This document shows positions 16,107 through 24,644 of a stretch of DNA of 64,000 nt, piece after piece; position 1 is the first letter of the stretch; the number at the start of each line of letters is the position of its first letter. The notes below the pieces were generated by a model. The model did no database searches. It had not been told where the DNA came from and worked only from the letters and a program-made list of their open reading frames with translations. The position numbers and the translations under genes are program-made. The stretch comes from Candidatus Mycobacterium wuenschmannii. Lineage in GTDB: Bacteria > Actinomycetota > Actinomycetes > Mycobacteriales > Mycobacteriaceae. The DNA lies in contig NZ_CP126981.1 in NCBI RefSeq assembly GCF_030252325.1, positions 3,844,001 through 3,908,000 of the forward strand. Direction: 5' to 3'.

Positions 16107-17564
16107 TCAGGCCAATTGCCGGCGCAGTTCCGTCTTGAGCACTTTGCCGTAGCTGTTCTTCGGCAACTCGTCCACCACCAGATACCGCTTCGGGCGTTTG
16201 AATCGGGCGATACGGGCCAGCAGGTGCGCGTCGAGGTCGACGGGGTCCGCCGCCCCGACGATGAACGCCACGACGACCTCGCCCCACTCCTGGTCGGGTG
16301 CCCCGACCACGCACGCCTCGGACACGCCGGGGTGTTCGAGCAGTGCCTCCTCCACCTCGCGCGGGTAGATGTTGGACCCGCCACTGATCACGACGTCCTT
16401 CGACCGGTCGTGCAGCGTCAGGTAGCCGCGCGCGTCGAAGGAGCCCATGTCGCCGGTGCGCAGCCAGCCGTCGCGCAGCGTGTCCGCGGTGGCAGCGGGG
16501 TCACGCCAGTAGCCGCCCATCACAACGTCTCCGCGACAGACGATTTCGCCGATCTCGTCCGCTTCGGCCGGCGTGCCGTCGGCGCGTTGCACCGCGACGT
16601 CGGTGCCGGACCGCGGATAGCCGACCGATCCGAGAATCGCGTCGTCCGCGGTCTCGTAGTCGACGCGGCGCAACCCGGTGATCGTCATCGGCGCCTCACC
16701 CTGGCCGTAGATCTGGGTGAACACGGGGCCGAACGCCGTGAGCGCCTTCTTGATGCTGTCGACATACATCGGGCCGCCGCCGTAGACGATGGTCCGTAGT
16801 TTGCTCGGGCGCGGCCGGCCCGTCTCGACCACGCGCTGCACCATGGTTGGCGCCAGGAATGCGCTGCAGCCGGGGTGGTACTCGCAGAGGTCGAGAAAGT
16901 CCGATGGTTCGAATCCGCCGCGCTCCGAGATCACTTGGCGCGCACCGCGTGCGACGTAAGCCGGGATGTACAGGCCCGAGCCGTGCGACATCGGCGCGGC
17001 GTGGATCAGGCTGCAATCCTGGTCCGGCGCATCCATATCGGCAAGATGCGCGACCGTCATGGCCATCAGGTTGCGATGACTGAGCATGGCGCCTTTGGAG
17101 CGGCCGGTCGTGCCGCTGGTGTAGAACAGCCAGGCCAGCGTCGCGGGGTCGGTGCTCGGCGCGGCAGCGGGCGCAGAGTCAAATCTCACCGAGTACTGTT
17201 CGGAGTCAATGACTTCCGTCGACCCTGCCAGAGTGGTCGCGATTTTCGGCGACGCAAAGACGTGTGCGGCCTCGGCGTCGGCGAGGATCTGGGTCATCTC
17301 GCGGGGATGTAGCTTGTAGTTGATCGGTACCGCGACGCATTCGGCGGCCCAGATGCCGAACAACAACTCGACGATCTCCGGCCGGTTCTCGCTGGCAATC
17401 GCTATACGCGCGCCTGCAGCGTGGTCGCGGCGGATCGATCCGGCCAGGCGCATCGCCCGCTCGCGCAGTTCGCTCCAGGTGCAGCAACGTCGTTGCCCGT
17501 GATAGACCGCACCGTGATCGGGAAAGCGTTGCGCGGCTTGGTCGAGCAACGCAAACAGGTTCAC
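16107..17564 (-). CDS. Acyl-CoA synthetase (FadD-like, AMP-binding)
   Basis: 485-aa ANL-superfamily ligase. P-loop [16 protein letters not shown], aromatic motif [18 protein letters not shown], and the C-terminal catalytic lysine in [14 protein letters not shown] are all present and in order. It activates a carboxylic acid to its CoA ester via an acyl-adenylate. The GTG start overlaps the upstream SDR stop by GTGA. Together with the SDR (17561) and a second synthetase (18336) it forms a leftward operon behind GntR. Confidence 0.93.
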   Translation of the reverse strand: MNLFALLDQAAQRFPDHGAVYHGQRRCCTWSELRERAMRLAGSIRRDHAAGARIAIASENRPEIVELLFGIWAAECVAVPINYKLHPREMTQILADAEAAHVFASPKIATTLAGSTEVIDSEQYSVRFDSAPAAAPSTDPATLAWLFYTSGTTGRSKGAMLSHRNLMAMTVAHLADMDAPDQDCSLIHAAPMSHGSGLYIPAYVARGARQVISERGGFEPSDFLDLCEYHPGCSAFLAPTMVQRVVETGRPRPSKLRTIVYGGGPMYVDSIKKALTAFGPVFTQIYGQGEAPMTITGLRRVDYETADDAILGSVGYPRSGTDVAVQRADGTPAEADEIGEIVCRGDVVMGGYWRDPAATADTLRDGWLRTGDMGSFDARGYLTLHDRSKDVVISGGSNIYPREVEEALLEHPGVSEACVVGAPDQEWGEVVVAFIVGAADPVDLDAHLLARIARFKRPKRYLVVDELPKNSYGKVLKTELRRQLA

Positions 17565-18334
17565 TCGGCTATCCACTCCGAGTTCAGCGCGTACTTCGAC
17601 AGGTACTTCGTCGAACTCCACCCACCGTCGACCACGATGGTCTGCCCGTTGATGAAACTGCCACCCGGCGAGCACAGGAACGCCACGGTGCTGGCTACGT
17701 CGTCGACCGTGCCGAGGCGCTGGTGCGGTGTCATCTCGACCTGCATTCGGCGAAACCGCGGATCCTGCAACCGCTCTTCTGTCATCGCGGTCTGGATGAC
17801 GCCGGGAGCGACGGCGTTGCAACGGATTCCGTGTGCGCCGTACTGGGCAGCGATGTGGGTGGTCAGCGCAGTCAGCCCGCCCTTGGCCGCCGAGTACGGC
17901 CCGCCGCGGAGACCGCCGACGACCGCGAACGTCGAGGTGATGTTGATGATCGCCGAGCCGGGCTTCATGTGCGGCAACACGTCTCGTGCGAGCCGGAACG
18001 GCGCCTTCAGCATGACATCGAGGAAGTAGTCCAGGGTGGCGTCGTCGGTGTCGTGCAGCGGCGTCGGGTTGCCCACCCCGGCGTTGTTGATCAGGAAGTC
18101 GACGTGGCCCCACTTTTCGATCGCGGCGAGGACGACGCGGGCCGGTCCGTCCCGGTCGGTCAGATCGATCGCCACGGTGGCGACGCGGTCGCGGTCGCCG
18201 ATCTCGGCTGCCAGTTCGTTCAGCCGGGTCTGGTTGCGGCCGGTGGCCAGCACGGCCATCCCGGCGTCGGCCAGCTTTTTCGCGCAGCCGAAACCGATTC
18301 CGCCGGTCGCCCCGGTCACGATCGCTACCTGCAT
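17561..18334 (-). CDS. SDR-family oxidoreductase
   Basis: 257 aa. Cofactor motif [23 protein letters not shown], Ser in [18 protein letters not shown], and the C-terminal [14 protein letters not shown]. It lies between two acyl-CoA synthetase genes in one leftward operon (1 bp from the upstream stop, GTGA overlap downstream), so it probably oxidises a hydroxyl on the same acid or CoA ester. Confidence 0.91.
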   Translation of the reverse strand: MQVAIVTGATGGIGFGCAKKLADAGMAVLATGRNQTRLNELAAEIGDRDRVATVAIDLTDRDGPARVVLAAIEKWGHVDFLINNAGVGNPTPLHDTDDATLDYFLDVMLKAPFRLARDVLPHMKPGSAIINITSTFAVVGGLRGGPYSAAKGGLTALTTHIAAQYGAHGIRCNAVAPGVIQTAMTEERLQDPRFRRMQVEMTPHQRLGTVDDVASTVAFLCSPGGSFINGQTIVVDGGWSSTKYLSKYALNSEWIAE

Positions 18335-18335
18335 G

Positions 18336-19904
18336 TCATCCGTCCGTCGTTGTCAGGGCCGCGCGGATCTGGTGCTTGAGCACCTTCCCGGCGTCGTTTC
18401 TCGGTAGAGCGTCCCAGATGACTACCTGTTCGGGTGCTTTGAAGATAGCGACTCCGTGCTCCCGCAGGAAGACGCGAAGGCTGTCCACGTCGGGTTGGGG
18501 CTGGTCGTTGGGAACGACGACGGCGCAGGCCCGCTCGCCGGTGCGGGCATCGGGCAGGCCGACGATCGCGACTTCCGCGACGGCGGGATGGCTGATCAGG
18601 AGGTCCTCGATTTCCTTGGGCGCGATGTTCTCGCCGTTGCGGATGATCAGGTCCTTGGCGCGCCCGGTGACGACGAGATAGTCGTCGTCGACCCAGCGGC
18701 CCAGGTCGCCGGTGCGGAAATAGCCTGCTGTGTCAAATGATTGGGTCTCATCGGTGGTGTGCAGGTATCCGATCAGCATCTGCGGGCCGCGGGCAAGGAT
18801 CTCCCCGTCGTTGTGCAGCGCGATCTGCGCGAAGCCTGGGCGCCCGTCGGTGTCGGCGGCGCGTGCGGGCTCGTCGGGTGCGCCGACGGTGGTCACCGGG
18901 ACTTCGGTGGAGCCGTAGACGCGCGTGACGGCGGCACGCTCGAAATAATCTGCCGCCCTGCGGATCAGCGACGGCGAGACCGAGGCGCCGCCGCAGATGA
19001 ATAGTTTCAATTCTGGCAGCCGCGTTGCGGCACGCTCGGCCGCGGCGAGTAGTTGCTGGAGGAATGGGGTCGCGCCCGCGAGGTGGGTGCAAGCTTCCCG
19101 GCCGATGAGGCTCACCGCGGCGTCGGCATCCCAGCGGTCCATCAGCACGGCCGAAGTGCCTAACAGCAGCGGGCATTCGAACGCGTAGATGGAGCCGCCG
19201 ATGTGGGCGACCGGCGAGGGGACCAGGAACCGGTCACCGGGCCGCACTTGCCAGTGCTCACGCAACTGCGTGAGCAGAGCGTGTATCGAGTTATGGCTGT
19301 GCAGGACGCCTTTCGGCCTCCCAGTGGTCCCCGAGGTGTAAAGAATCATCCGCACCGCGTCGGGATCCAGCTCGGGCAGAACGGGATTCGGTGCCCCGGG
19401 CAGCGGCGAGTCGCCGCGAACCACGACTACCTCCGGCGGGTCGTCGAGTTTCGGCACGACCCGCTGCAACATCTCCGCGTAGTCGTAACGCCCGAACACC
19501 GCGGGCACGAAAACCATCCGGGTGTGCGCATCGCTGAGAATGAACTCCAGTTCGCGGTCACGCAGCGACGGCAGGATCGGGTTGATCACCATGCCGGCGA
19601 GTGTCGCCGCGAGGTAGATGACCGCGGCCTCATGCCAATTCGGCAGCATGAACGAGACCACGCTTCCCTGCGGCATCCGCTGCAGCATCGCCCCAGCGAG
19701 GGCCGTCGCCTGCTCGTGCAAGCCGCGGCAGTCGATCCGGTGCGCGCCGTCGACCAGCACCACCCGGTCGGGTGTGTCCCGGGCCGCGTCGGCGAGCGAA
19801 TCGGCGAGGGTTTCGCGCACCCACCAGCCCCGCGCGTAGGCGTCCGCAGCCCGCTCGTCGTCCCAGCGGACCGTCCGGCCGCCGATCACCCGTGTACTGG
19901 ACAT
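18336..19904 (-). CDS. Acyl-CoA synthetase (FadD-like, cyclohexanecarboxylate-CoA ligase type)
   Basis: 522 aa. P-loop [58 protein letters not shown] and the C-terminal Lys in [13 protein letters not shown]. The N-terminus ([19 protein letters not shown]) and the [20 protein letters not shown] region resemble synthetases for cyclic and branched acids more than long-chain FadD. A perfect 10-bp-arm inverted repeat inside the gene (19255-19276) is probably coding coincidence. It is 14 bp downstream of the GntR gene. Confidence 0.92.
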   Translation of the reverse strand: MSSTRVIGGRTVRWDDERAADAYARGWWVRETLADSLADAARDTPDRVVLVDGAHRIDCRGLHEQATALAGAMLQRMPQGSVVSFMLPNWHEAAVIYLAATLAGMVINPILPSLRDRELEFILSDAHTRMVFVPAVFGRYDYAEMLQRVVPKLDDPPEVVVVRGDSPLPGAPNPVLPELDPDAVRMILYTSGTTGRPKGVLHSHNSIHALLTQLREHWQVRPGDRFLVPSPVAHIGGSIYAFECPLLLGTSAVLMDRWDADAAVSLIGREACTHLAGATPFLQQLLAAAERAATRLPELKLFICGGASVSPSLIRRAADYFERAAVTRVYGSTEVPVTTVGAPDEPARAADTDGRPGFAQIALHNDGEILARGPQMLIGYLHTTDETQSFDTAGYFRTGDLGRWVDDDYLVVTGRAKDLIIRNGENIAPKEIEDLLISHPAVAEVAIVGLPDARTGERACAVVVPNDQPQPDVDSLRVFLREHGVAIFKAPEQVVIWDALPRNDAGKVLKHQIRAALTTTDG

Positions 19905-19918
19905 CGCTGCGTGTGAGG

Positions 19919-20656
19919 TTAGCCGCGCACTCGGCGCATCGTCATCGAGTGGCGAAAGCGCGACGCCGGATGCGTGTTGATCGTCAGCTGGGCCACCTCA
20001 CCGTCGGACGTCGCGTAGGTGCGGTGCACCTCGAGTCCGGGGCTGCCCGCCTCGACACTGAGCTGCTCCGCCAGGGGCGACGCGATCAACACCGCGGCGA
20101 TCTCCTGGCGCACCTCGACGATGCTCACCCCGAAAATGTCTTCGACCAAGGGGAAGATCGGCCCGGCGTGCCGCGGCAGTAGCCGGCCGACACCGGCGAA
20201 GGTGCGGTTGATGTAGTACTCGGTGCGGCAGACCGGAAACTCGCCGCCGTCAATCCGGCGAAAACCCATGACTGCCAACCACTCTTCGCCCGCATCGAGT
20301 CCGGTGCGGGCGGCGAGTTCGTCGTCGACGCGCGTCATGCCGGTCGATTCGATGGCGAACTGTGCGCCGGTGGCGAAGGCCAGCAGGTCGTTGATCGACA
20401 CGACGTCCTGGACGTAGGAATCCGACGACGGGCGCGGCACCACCAACGTGCCCGCCCGCGGCCGCGATGCAACGAGGTTGTCGTCGCGCAGGCGCCGCAG
20501 CGCCTCCCGGACGGTGTACCGGCTGACCGAAAAGCGTTCGCACAGTTGGTATTCGGTGGGGAGCTGCGATCCGACGGGGTAGACGCCGTCGACGATCTCC
20601 TTGCGCAGCGCGCGGGCGACCTGCAGATAGCGGTGGTCGGCGGTGTCAGCCATCAC
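19919..20656 (-). CDS. GntR-family regulator (HutC subfamily, UTRA domain)
   Basis: 245 aa. N-terminal winged HTH: YLQVARALRKEIVDGVYPVGSQLPTE is longer than needed, but PVGSQLPTEYQLCERFSVSR and YTVREALRRLRDDNLV are the GntR signature. The UTRA effector domain follows (about residues 95-240), with YYINRTFAGV and the terminal beta strand EVHRTYATSDGEVAQLTI. It starts at GTG 20656 or ATG 20653, overlapping the upstream beta-propeller gene by 8-11 bp. Likely operators lie at 22304 and 22400. Confidence 0.92.
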   Translation of the reverse strand: MMADTADHRYLQVARALRKEIVDGVYPVGSQLPTEYQLCERFSVSRYTVREALRRLRDDNLVASRPRAGTLVVPRPSSDSYVQDVVSINDLLAFATGAQFAIESTGMTRVDDELAARTGLDAGEEWLAVMGFRRIDGGEFPVCRTEYYINRTFAGVGRLLPRHAGPIFPLVEDIFGVSIVEVRQEIAAVLIASPLAEQLSVEAGSPGLEVHRTYATSDGEVAQLTINTHPASRFRHSMTMRRVRG

Positions 20657-22253
20657 GACCGTCCGGCCGGAAAGCCAGCAGGCTGCCGTCGGCGTCGGCG
20701 GAGACGTACAGCGTGCCGTCGGGACTCGCGGCGATACCGGCGAACGGGCCCTGCGGACCCGAGAACGGCGGCATGCCCTTCAGCGGTTTGGGGACCACCC
20801 CGGGGTTCGCGCCGAGTGGCAACCCGGTCGCGATCGTGTGCCGCGATCCATCGTCGAGATTCACCTCGACCAGTTCCCGGGCGCCGGGGTCGACGACGTA
20901 CAGCCGCCTTCCCTGCGTCAAAAGCCCCTGTGGGCAACCGAAATCGTCCGCAACAGTCTGCGGTCCGGCACCGGTGAGCGTGACGACCCGGCCGGCGCCG
21001 GACTCGGACACCAGCCATCCGCCATCGGGTGCGAGCGCGACCCCGATCGGTTTGTTCAGGCCGGACGCGATCGCGTCGACCCGTCCGTCACGAACCGATA
21101 CCACGCGCCCGGTGCCGAGCTCGGCGGCCACGACCGTCCGGTCGGCGGCCAGCGCCACCCCGTACAGCTGGTCGAATCCGTCTGCCAGCACGTCGGTTTC
21201 GCCATCGGCCGGTCGGTAGTGGGCGATCTGGCCGCCGGAGGTGGTGACCACGAACTCGCCCGGACCGGCCGGGGCCAACCCGCGCAGGAAGCCTGGATAT
21301 CCGGGCGTGAACAGCATGCCGACCGTCTGGAGGCTGTGGTCGGGGCGCAGCACGTAGAAGTAAGTGCCGTCCGCGACGTACAGGCTGCCGTCGGGATCCA
21401 CCGCGAGATCGAGCGGCCAGTTCAGCCCGCCCGGCAGCAGCGCCGAGGTGGCCCCGTCGGGCAGGATCTCGGTGATTTCGCCGGTGAAGTTGGAGACGAA
21501 CAGCCGATCCCCGACAAATGTGCAATTGTCCAGTCCGGGGCTGAGATTCGCGAGCACGGTCTGCGATCCGGTGCGCGGATCGATGCGCAGCACCTGTCCG
21601 CTGTGTACCTGCGTCGAGACGATGTGGCCGGCCGCGTCGAACTTCACCGAGTCGGGCACGCCCAGGCCGGTCGCGACGGTCTCCGGCTCACCGCCGTCGA
21701 GGCCGATGCGCCAGATTTCGTTGGCGCCCATCACCGGGAAATACAGGAGGCCGTCCGGGCCGACCTCCATCGCGTTGGGCGACGGGATGTTCTCCAGCAG
21801 CACCCGCGGCGCGCCGCCGTTGAGGTCGAATTCGTACAGCCGCCCGCCCTCGCGGCACTCGCCGACGAACAACCGGCCCTGGTGCACGGTGATGCCGTTG
21901 GCCGACGGGATGTCCGCGCGCAGCACCCGGGTGTGGCCGTCGACGCCGCGGACGCTGACCCGGCCGTCCATCACCTCGGTGGCATAGAGGTCGCCGTTCG
22001 GTCCAAAGGCCGCATCGTCGGGCGCGATGATGTCGCCACCCTTGGCGCTGATGACCTCCAATTCGCCGGTGTCCACGTCGAGAGCGCTGATCTGGCTGCC
22101 GGTCACCTGCGCGATGTAGATCCGGCCGTCGGGGCCGGTTCGCAGCCCGTTGGCGCCGAACAATCTGCTGGGCGGGGTGAGTCGCTGCATGCGCCAGCCC
22201 GTGGCGAGGGTAGGCGACACCCCTGCGCCGGAGCGGCTTTCGTGCAGCAACAT
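20646..22253 (-). CDS. SMP-30/gluconolactonase-like beta-propeller protein
   Basis: 535 aa. It has a series of NHL/SMP-30-type blades: NGLRTGPDGRIYIAQV, DDAAFGPNGDLYATEV, NAMEVGPDGLLYFPV, LDLAVDPDGSLYVADG, IGVALAPDGGWLVSES. No signal peptide is seen, so it is cytosolic. Proteins of this fold include lactonases and strictosidine-synthase-like enzymes. Next to a Baeyer-Villiger monooxygenase operon, hydrolysis of a lactone is an attractive but unproven role. It is the first gene of the leftward GntR/FadD operon and divergent from the 22415 operon. Confidence 0.85.
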   Translation of the reverse strand: MLLHESRSGAGVSPTLATGWRMQRLTPPSRLFGANGLRTGPDGRIYIAQVTGSQISALDVDTGELEVISAKGGDIIAPDDAAFGPNGDLYATEVMDGRVSVRGVDGHTRVLRADIPSANGITVHQGRLFVGECREGGRLYEFDLNGGAPRVLLENIPSPNAMEVGPDGLLYFPVMGANEIWRIGLDGGEPETVATGLGVPDSVKFDAAGHIVSTQVHSGQVLRIDPRTGSQTVLANLSPGLDNCTFVGDRLFVSNFTGEITEILPDGATSALLPGGLNWPLDLAVDPDGSLYVADGTYFYVLRPDHSLQTVGMLFTPGYPGFLRGLAPAGPGEFVVTTSGGQIAHYRPADGETDVLADGFDQLYGVALAADRTVVAAELGTGRVVSVRDGRVDAIASGLNKPIGVALAPDGGWLVSESGAGRVVTLTGAGPQTVADDFGCPQGLLTQGRRLYVVDPGARELVEVNLDDGSRHTIATGLPLGANPGVVPKPLKGMPPFSGPQGPFAGIAASPDGTLYVSADADGSLLAFRPDGRDG

Positions 22254-22303
22254 CGGTGATGACCTTCCGTGGCCGTTTCAGCCGGTGACGTTAGCAACCG
22301 GTT

Positions 22304-22316
22304 TTGGTCTGGACAA
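22304..22316. promoter_or_regulatory. Candidate GntR operator, site 1
   Basis: TTGGTCTGGACAA resembles the perfect palindrome at 22400-22413 with one half degenerate. It lies about 50 bp upstream of the beta-propeller gene start, in the divergent region. Confidence 0.5.
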
Positions 22317-22364
22317 TAGGCAGGCAAGCTTCAGGCCGGTGCACTTGACGCTCGGCAATTCGCA

Positions 22365-22379
22365 GAGAATCATGTTCTC
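22365..22379. promoter_or_regulatory. Candidate TetR operator, site C (GAGAATCATGTTCTC)
   Basis: A 15-bp inverted repeat with perfect GAGAA/TTCTC arms, in the divergent promoter region between the beta-propeller gene (22253) and the SDR-Rieske-BVMO operon (22415). It matches sites A and B at the other two island promoters. Confidence 0.62.
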
Positions 22380-22399
22380 AATTATGCACACGACGATAT

Positions 22400-22413
22400 T
22401 TTGTCCGGACAAA
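22400..22413. promoter_or_regulatory. Candidate GntR operator, site 2 (TTTGTCCGGACAAA)
   Basis: A perfect 14-bp palindrome ending 1 bp before the GTG start of the 22415 SDR. A GntR protein bound here would block initiation of the rightward operon. TTGTC/GACAA half-sites are common for GntR regulators. Confidence 0.7.
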
Positions 22414-22414
22414 C

Positions 22415-23263
22415 GTGGGCAATAATCCACTGAACCTGCAGGGTCGGGTGGTCATCGTGGCCGGTGCGGCCGGTGGCGGTATCGGAACCACCGTCGCCCG
22501 GATGCTCGCCGAGGCCGGGGCGACGGTCGTCGCCGTCAGTCGCGGTAAAGCCAACCTCGACACGCACATCTCGCCGTTGGTCGAACAGGGCCTGCCGATC
22601 GTGCCCGTCGCCGCGGACGTCGCCACCGAGGACGGCGTGGCGACCGCCGTCGAGCGGGCGAAGGCGGCCGACGGCGAACTGCACGGGCTGGTCAACGTCG
22701 CCGGCGGGGCCGGGCCGCAGACCTGGATGCCGTCGACCCGGGTCACCCGCAGCGACTGGCGCGACCTGTTCGCCGCGAATCTGGAGACCGCGTTCTTCAT
22801 GAGTCAGGCGGTGGCCGCGGAGCTGAAAGTGCAGAACCGCCGGGGCTCGATCGTGTCGATCTCGTCGATCAGCGGAATGAACACCGCGCCGTTCCACATC
22901 GCCTACGGCACCGCCAAGGCGGCGATCGCCGCGATGACCCGCACGATGGCCGTCGAACTTGCTGCCGACGAGATCCGGGTGAACGCCGTCGCACCCGGTG
23001 TCACCGCGACACCGGCATCGCTCACCTACGTGGACGACGACGCCGAGCGTGACCGCACGGCCATCGCGATGGGTCGCCGCGGCCGACCCGAGGAGATCGC
23101 CGGCGCCATCCTGTTCCTGTTGTCGGACCTGTCCAGCTACATCACCGGCCAGACGCTGCTCGTCGACGGCGGCCTGGACCTCAAGTGGACGCACCTGGGC
23201 GCCGACAACACCTCACTCTTCCTCAAGGACGACTCGTTTCGAGACGCGATTAGGAGACCGTGA
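22415..23263 (+). CDS. SDR-family oxidoreductase, first gene of the Rieske/BVMO operon
   Basis: 282 aa. The cofactor motif AGAAGGGIGTTVARML has an extra Gly; the active site is SISSISGMNTAPFHIAYGTAK (Ser, Tyr, Lys in place). The C-terminus extends about 25 residues past the usual VDGGLD end. The GTG start touches a perfect palindrome, leaving no room for a Shine-Dalgarno sequence, so the mRNA may have a very short leader. The stop overlaps the start of the Rieske gene. Confidence 0.9.
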   Translation: MGNNPLNLQGRVVIVAGAAGGGIGTTVARMLAEAGATVVAVSRGKANLDTHISPLVEQGLPIVPVAADVATEDGVATAVERAKAADGELHGLVNVAGGAGPQTWMPSTRVTRSDWRDLFAANLETAFFMSQAVAAELKVQNRRGSIVSISSISGMNTAPFHIAYGTAKAAIAAMTRTMAVELAADEIRVNAVAPGVTATPASLTYVDDDAERDRTAIAMGRRGRPEEIAGAILFLLSDLSSYITGQTLLVDGGLDLKWTHLGADNTSLFLKDDSFRDAIRRP

Positions 23264-24639
23264 TGACCGATCTAGCCAAAGATGTGAATTCCCAAGCAGC
23301 GGAGGAACTCTCACGACCGATGACCATCGGGGTCGAGGCCTACATCTCCGAAGACTATGCGCGCGCCGAGCGCGACAAGCTCTGGCGCAAGGTCTGGCAG
23401 CAGGTCGGTCGTGTCGAGGAACTACCCGAGGTCGGTAGCTACCTGACCTACGACATCCTCGACGACTCGATCATCGTGGTGCGCAGCGGTCCGAACGAAT
23501 TTCACGCCCACCACAACGTCTGCATGCACCGCGGCCGGCGGTTGATCGACACTCCCGACGGCGCCAAGAATGCCTGCGCCCGAACGCGAAAATCCTTTGT
23601 CTGCGGCTTTCATGGCTGGACCTACGGCCTGGACGGTGCCTGCACCCACATCCGTGAACAGCAGGACTGGCAGGGCGCGCTGACCGCCGACAGCACGCGT
23701 CTCCGACCGGTCAGGGTCGAGACCTGGGGCGGCTGGTTGTGGATCAACATGGACCCCGACTGCGAACCCCTGGCCGACTTCCTGTTTCCCGCCGCCAAGA
23801 TTCTTGATCCGTTCGGCCTGGAGAACATGCGCTACAAGTGGCGCAAATGGCTGTCGTTCGACTGCAACTGGAAGGTCGCGCTGGAGGCCTTCAACGAGAC
23901 CTACCACGTCTTCACCACGCACCCTGAGTTCAACAAGTTCGGGGAATTCAAGGGCTGGGCGAAAGCACAAGGGCGGCATAGTCATATCGGCTACGACGCT
24001 CCCGAGGACATGGAGGCCACCAAGTCCAAGATCCGCCTGGGCACCGGTGCGGACCCGCGCATCTCGACCGCGGAGATGCAGGTCTACACGATGGAGGAGA
24101 CCAACGCCACCACCACCAAGACCTTGGTGAACGCGGCGAAGCGGCTGGTCGACGAACTACCCGAGGGGACGCCGGCCGACAAGGTCCTCGAGCATTGGCT
24201 GGCGTCGGCCCGTCGCGACGACGAGGCCCGCGGGGTGGTCTGGCCGACGATTCCCGCCGACATTCTCGGGCAGGCCGGGACCGCGTGGCAGATCTTCCCC
24301 AACTTCCAAATCGGCCAGGGCCTGACCAGCGCGCTCTGTTACGGCGCGCGGCCGCACCCCAGCTACAACCCGGACAAGTGCATCTTCGAGGTGTCGGTTT
24401 TCGAGCTGTACCCGAAAGGCGAAGAGCCGCAGACGGAGTGGGAGTACACGCCGGTCGGCGATCCGCGGTGGCGGTCGGTGCTGCCGCAGGACTTCTCGAA
24501 CATGGCCGCCGTCCAGCAGGGCATGAAGTCGCTCGGCTTCCCGGGCACCAGGCCCAACCCGTACCGCGAGCGCAGCACCGTGAACCTGCACTACCAGTTG
24601 TCGAAGTACATGGGAACCGGCGAACCACAGGAGCTTTGA
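23263..24639 (+). CDS. Rieske non-heme iron oxygenase, alpha subunit
   Basis: 458 aa from ATG 23263 (AGGAG 6 bp upstream; GTG 23260 is the alternative). The Rieske cluster ligands are CMH (in VCMHRGRR) and CGFH (in FVCGFHGWTYGLDG). They are 24 residues apart against about 15-17 in most families, due to an insert with an extra Cys (NACARTRK). The mononuclear iron site is ETYHVFTTH (E/D-x2-H-x4-H). It hydroxylates a substrate with O2 and electrons from a reductase; no ferredoxin or reductase gene is nearby, so electrons must come from elsewhere. Coupled to the SDR upstream and the BVMO downstream. Confidence 0.92.
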   Translation: MTDLAKDVNSQAAEELSRPMTIGVEAYISEDYARAERDKLWRKVWQQVGRVEELPEVGSYLTYDILDDSIIVVRSGPNEFHAHHNVCMHRGRRLIDTPDGAKNACARTRKSFVCGFHGWTYGLDGACTHIREQQDWQGALTADSTRLRPVRVETWGGWLWINMDPDCEPLADFLFPAAKILDPFGLENMRYKWRKWLSFDCNWKVALEAFNETYHVFTTHPEFNKFGEFKGWAKAQGRHSHIGYDAPEDMEATKSKIRLGTGADPRISTAEMQVYTMEETNATTTKTLVNAAKRLVDELPEGTPADKVLEHWLASARRDDEARGVVWPTIPADILGQAGTAWQIFPNFQIGQGLTSALCYGARPHPSYNPDKCIFEVSVFELYPKGEEPQTEWEYTPVGDPRWRSVLPQDFSNMAAVQQGMKSLGFPGTRPNPYRERSTVNLHYQLSKYMGTGEPQEL

Positions 24640-24644
24640 GATCG

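Noticed and set aside
19255..19276. Perfect inverted repeat TGCTCACGCA-ac-TGCGTGAGCA inside the acyl-CoA synthetase gene
   Set aside because: Coding sequence for a common Leu-Arg-Glu-His stretch; with such short arms a chance origin is plausible and there is no promoter nearby.
20643..22259. A 538-codon rightward frame opposite the beta-propeller gene
   Set aside because: Mirror of the SMP-30-like gene; the leftward product has clear repeated blades and this one has none.
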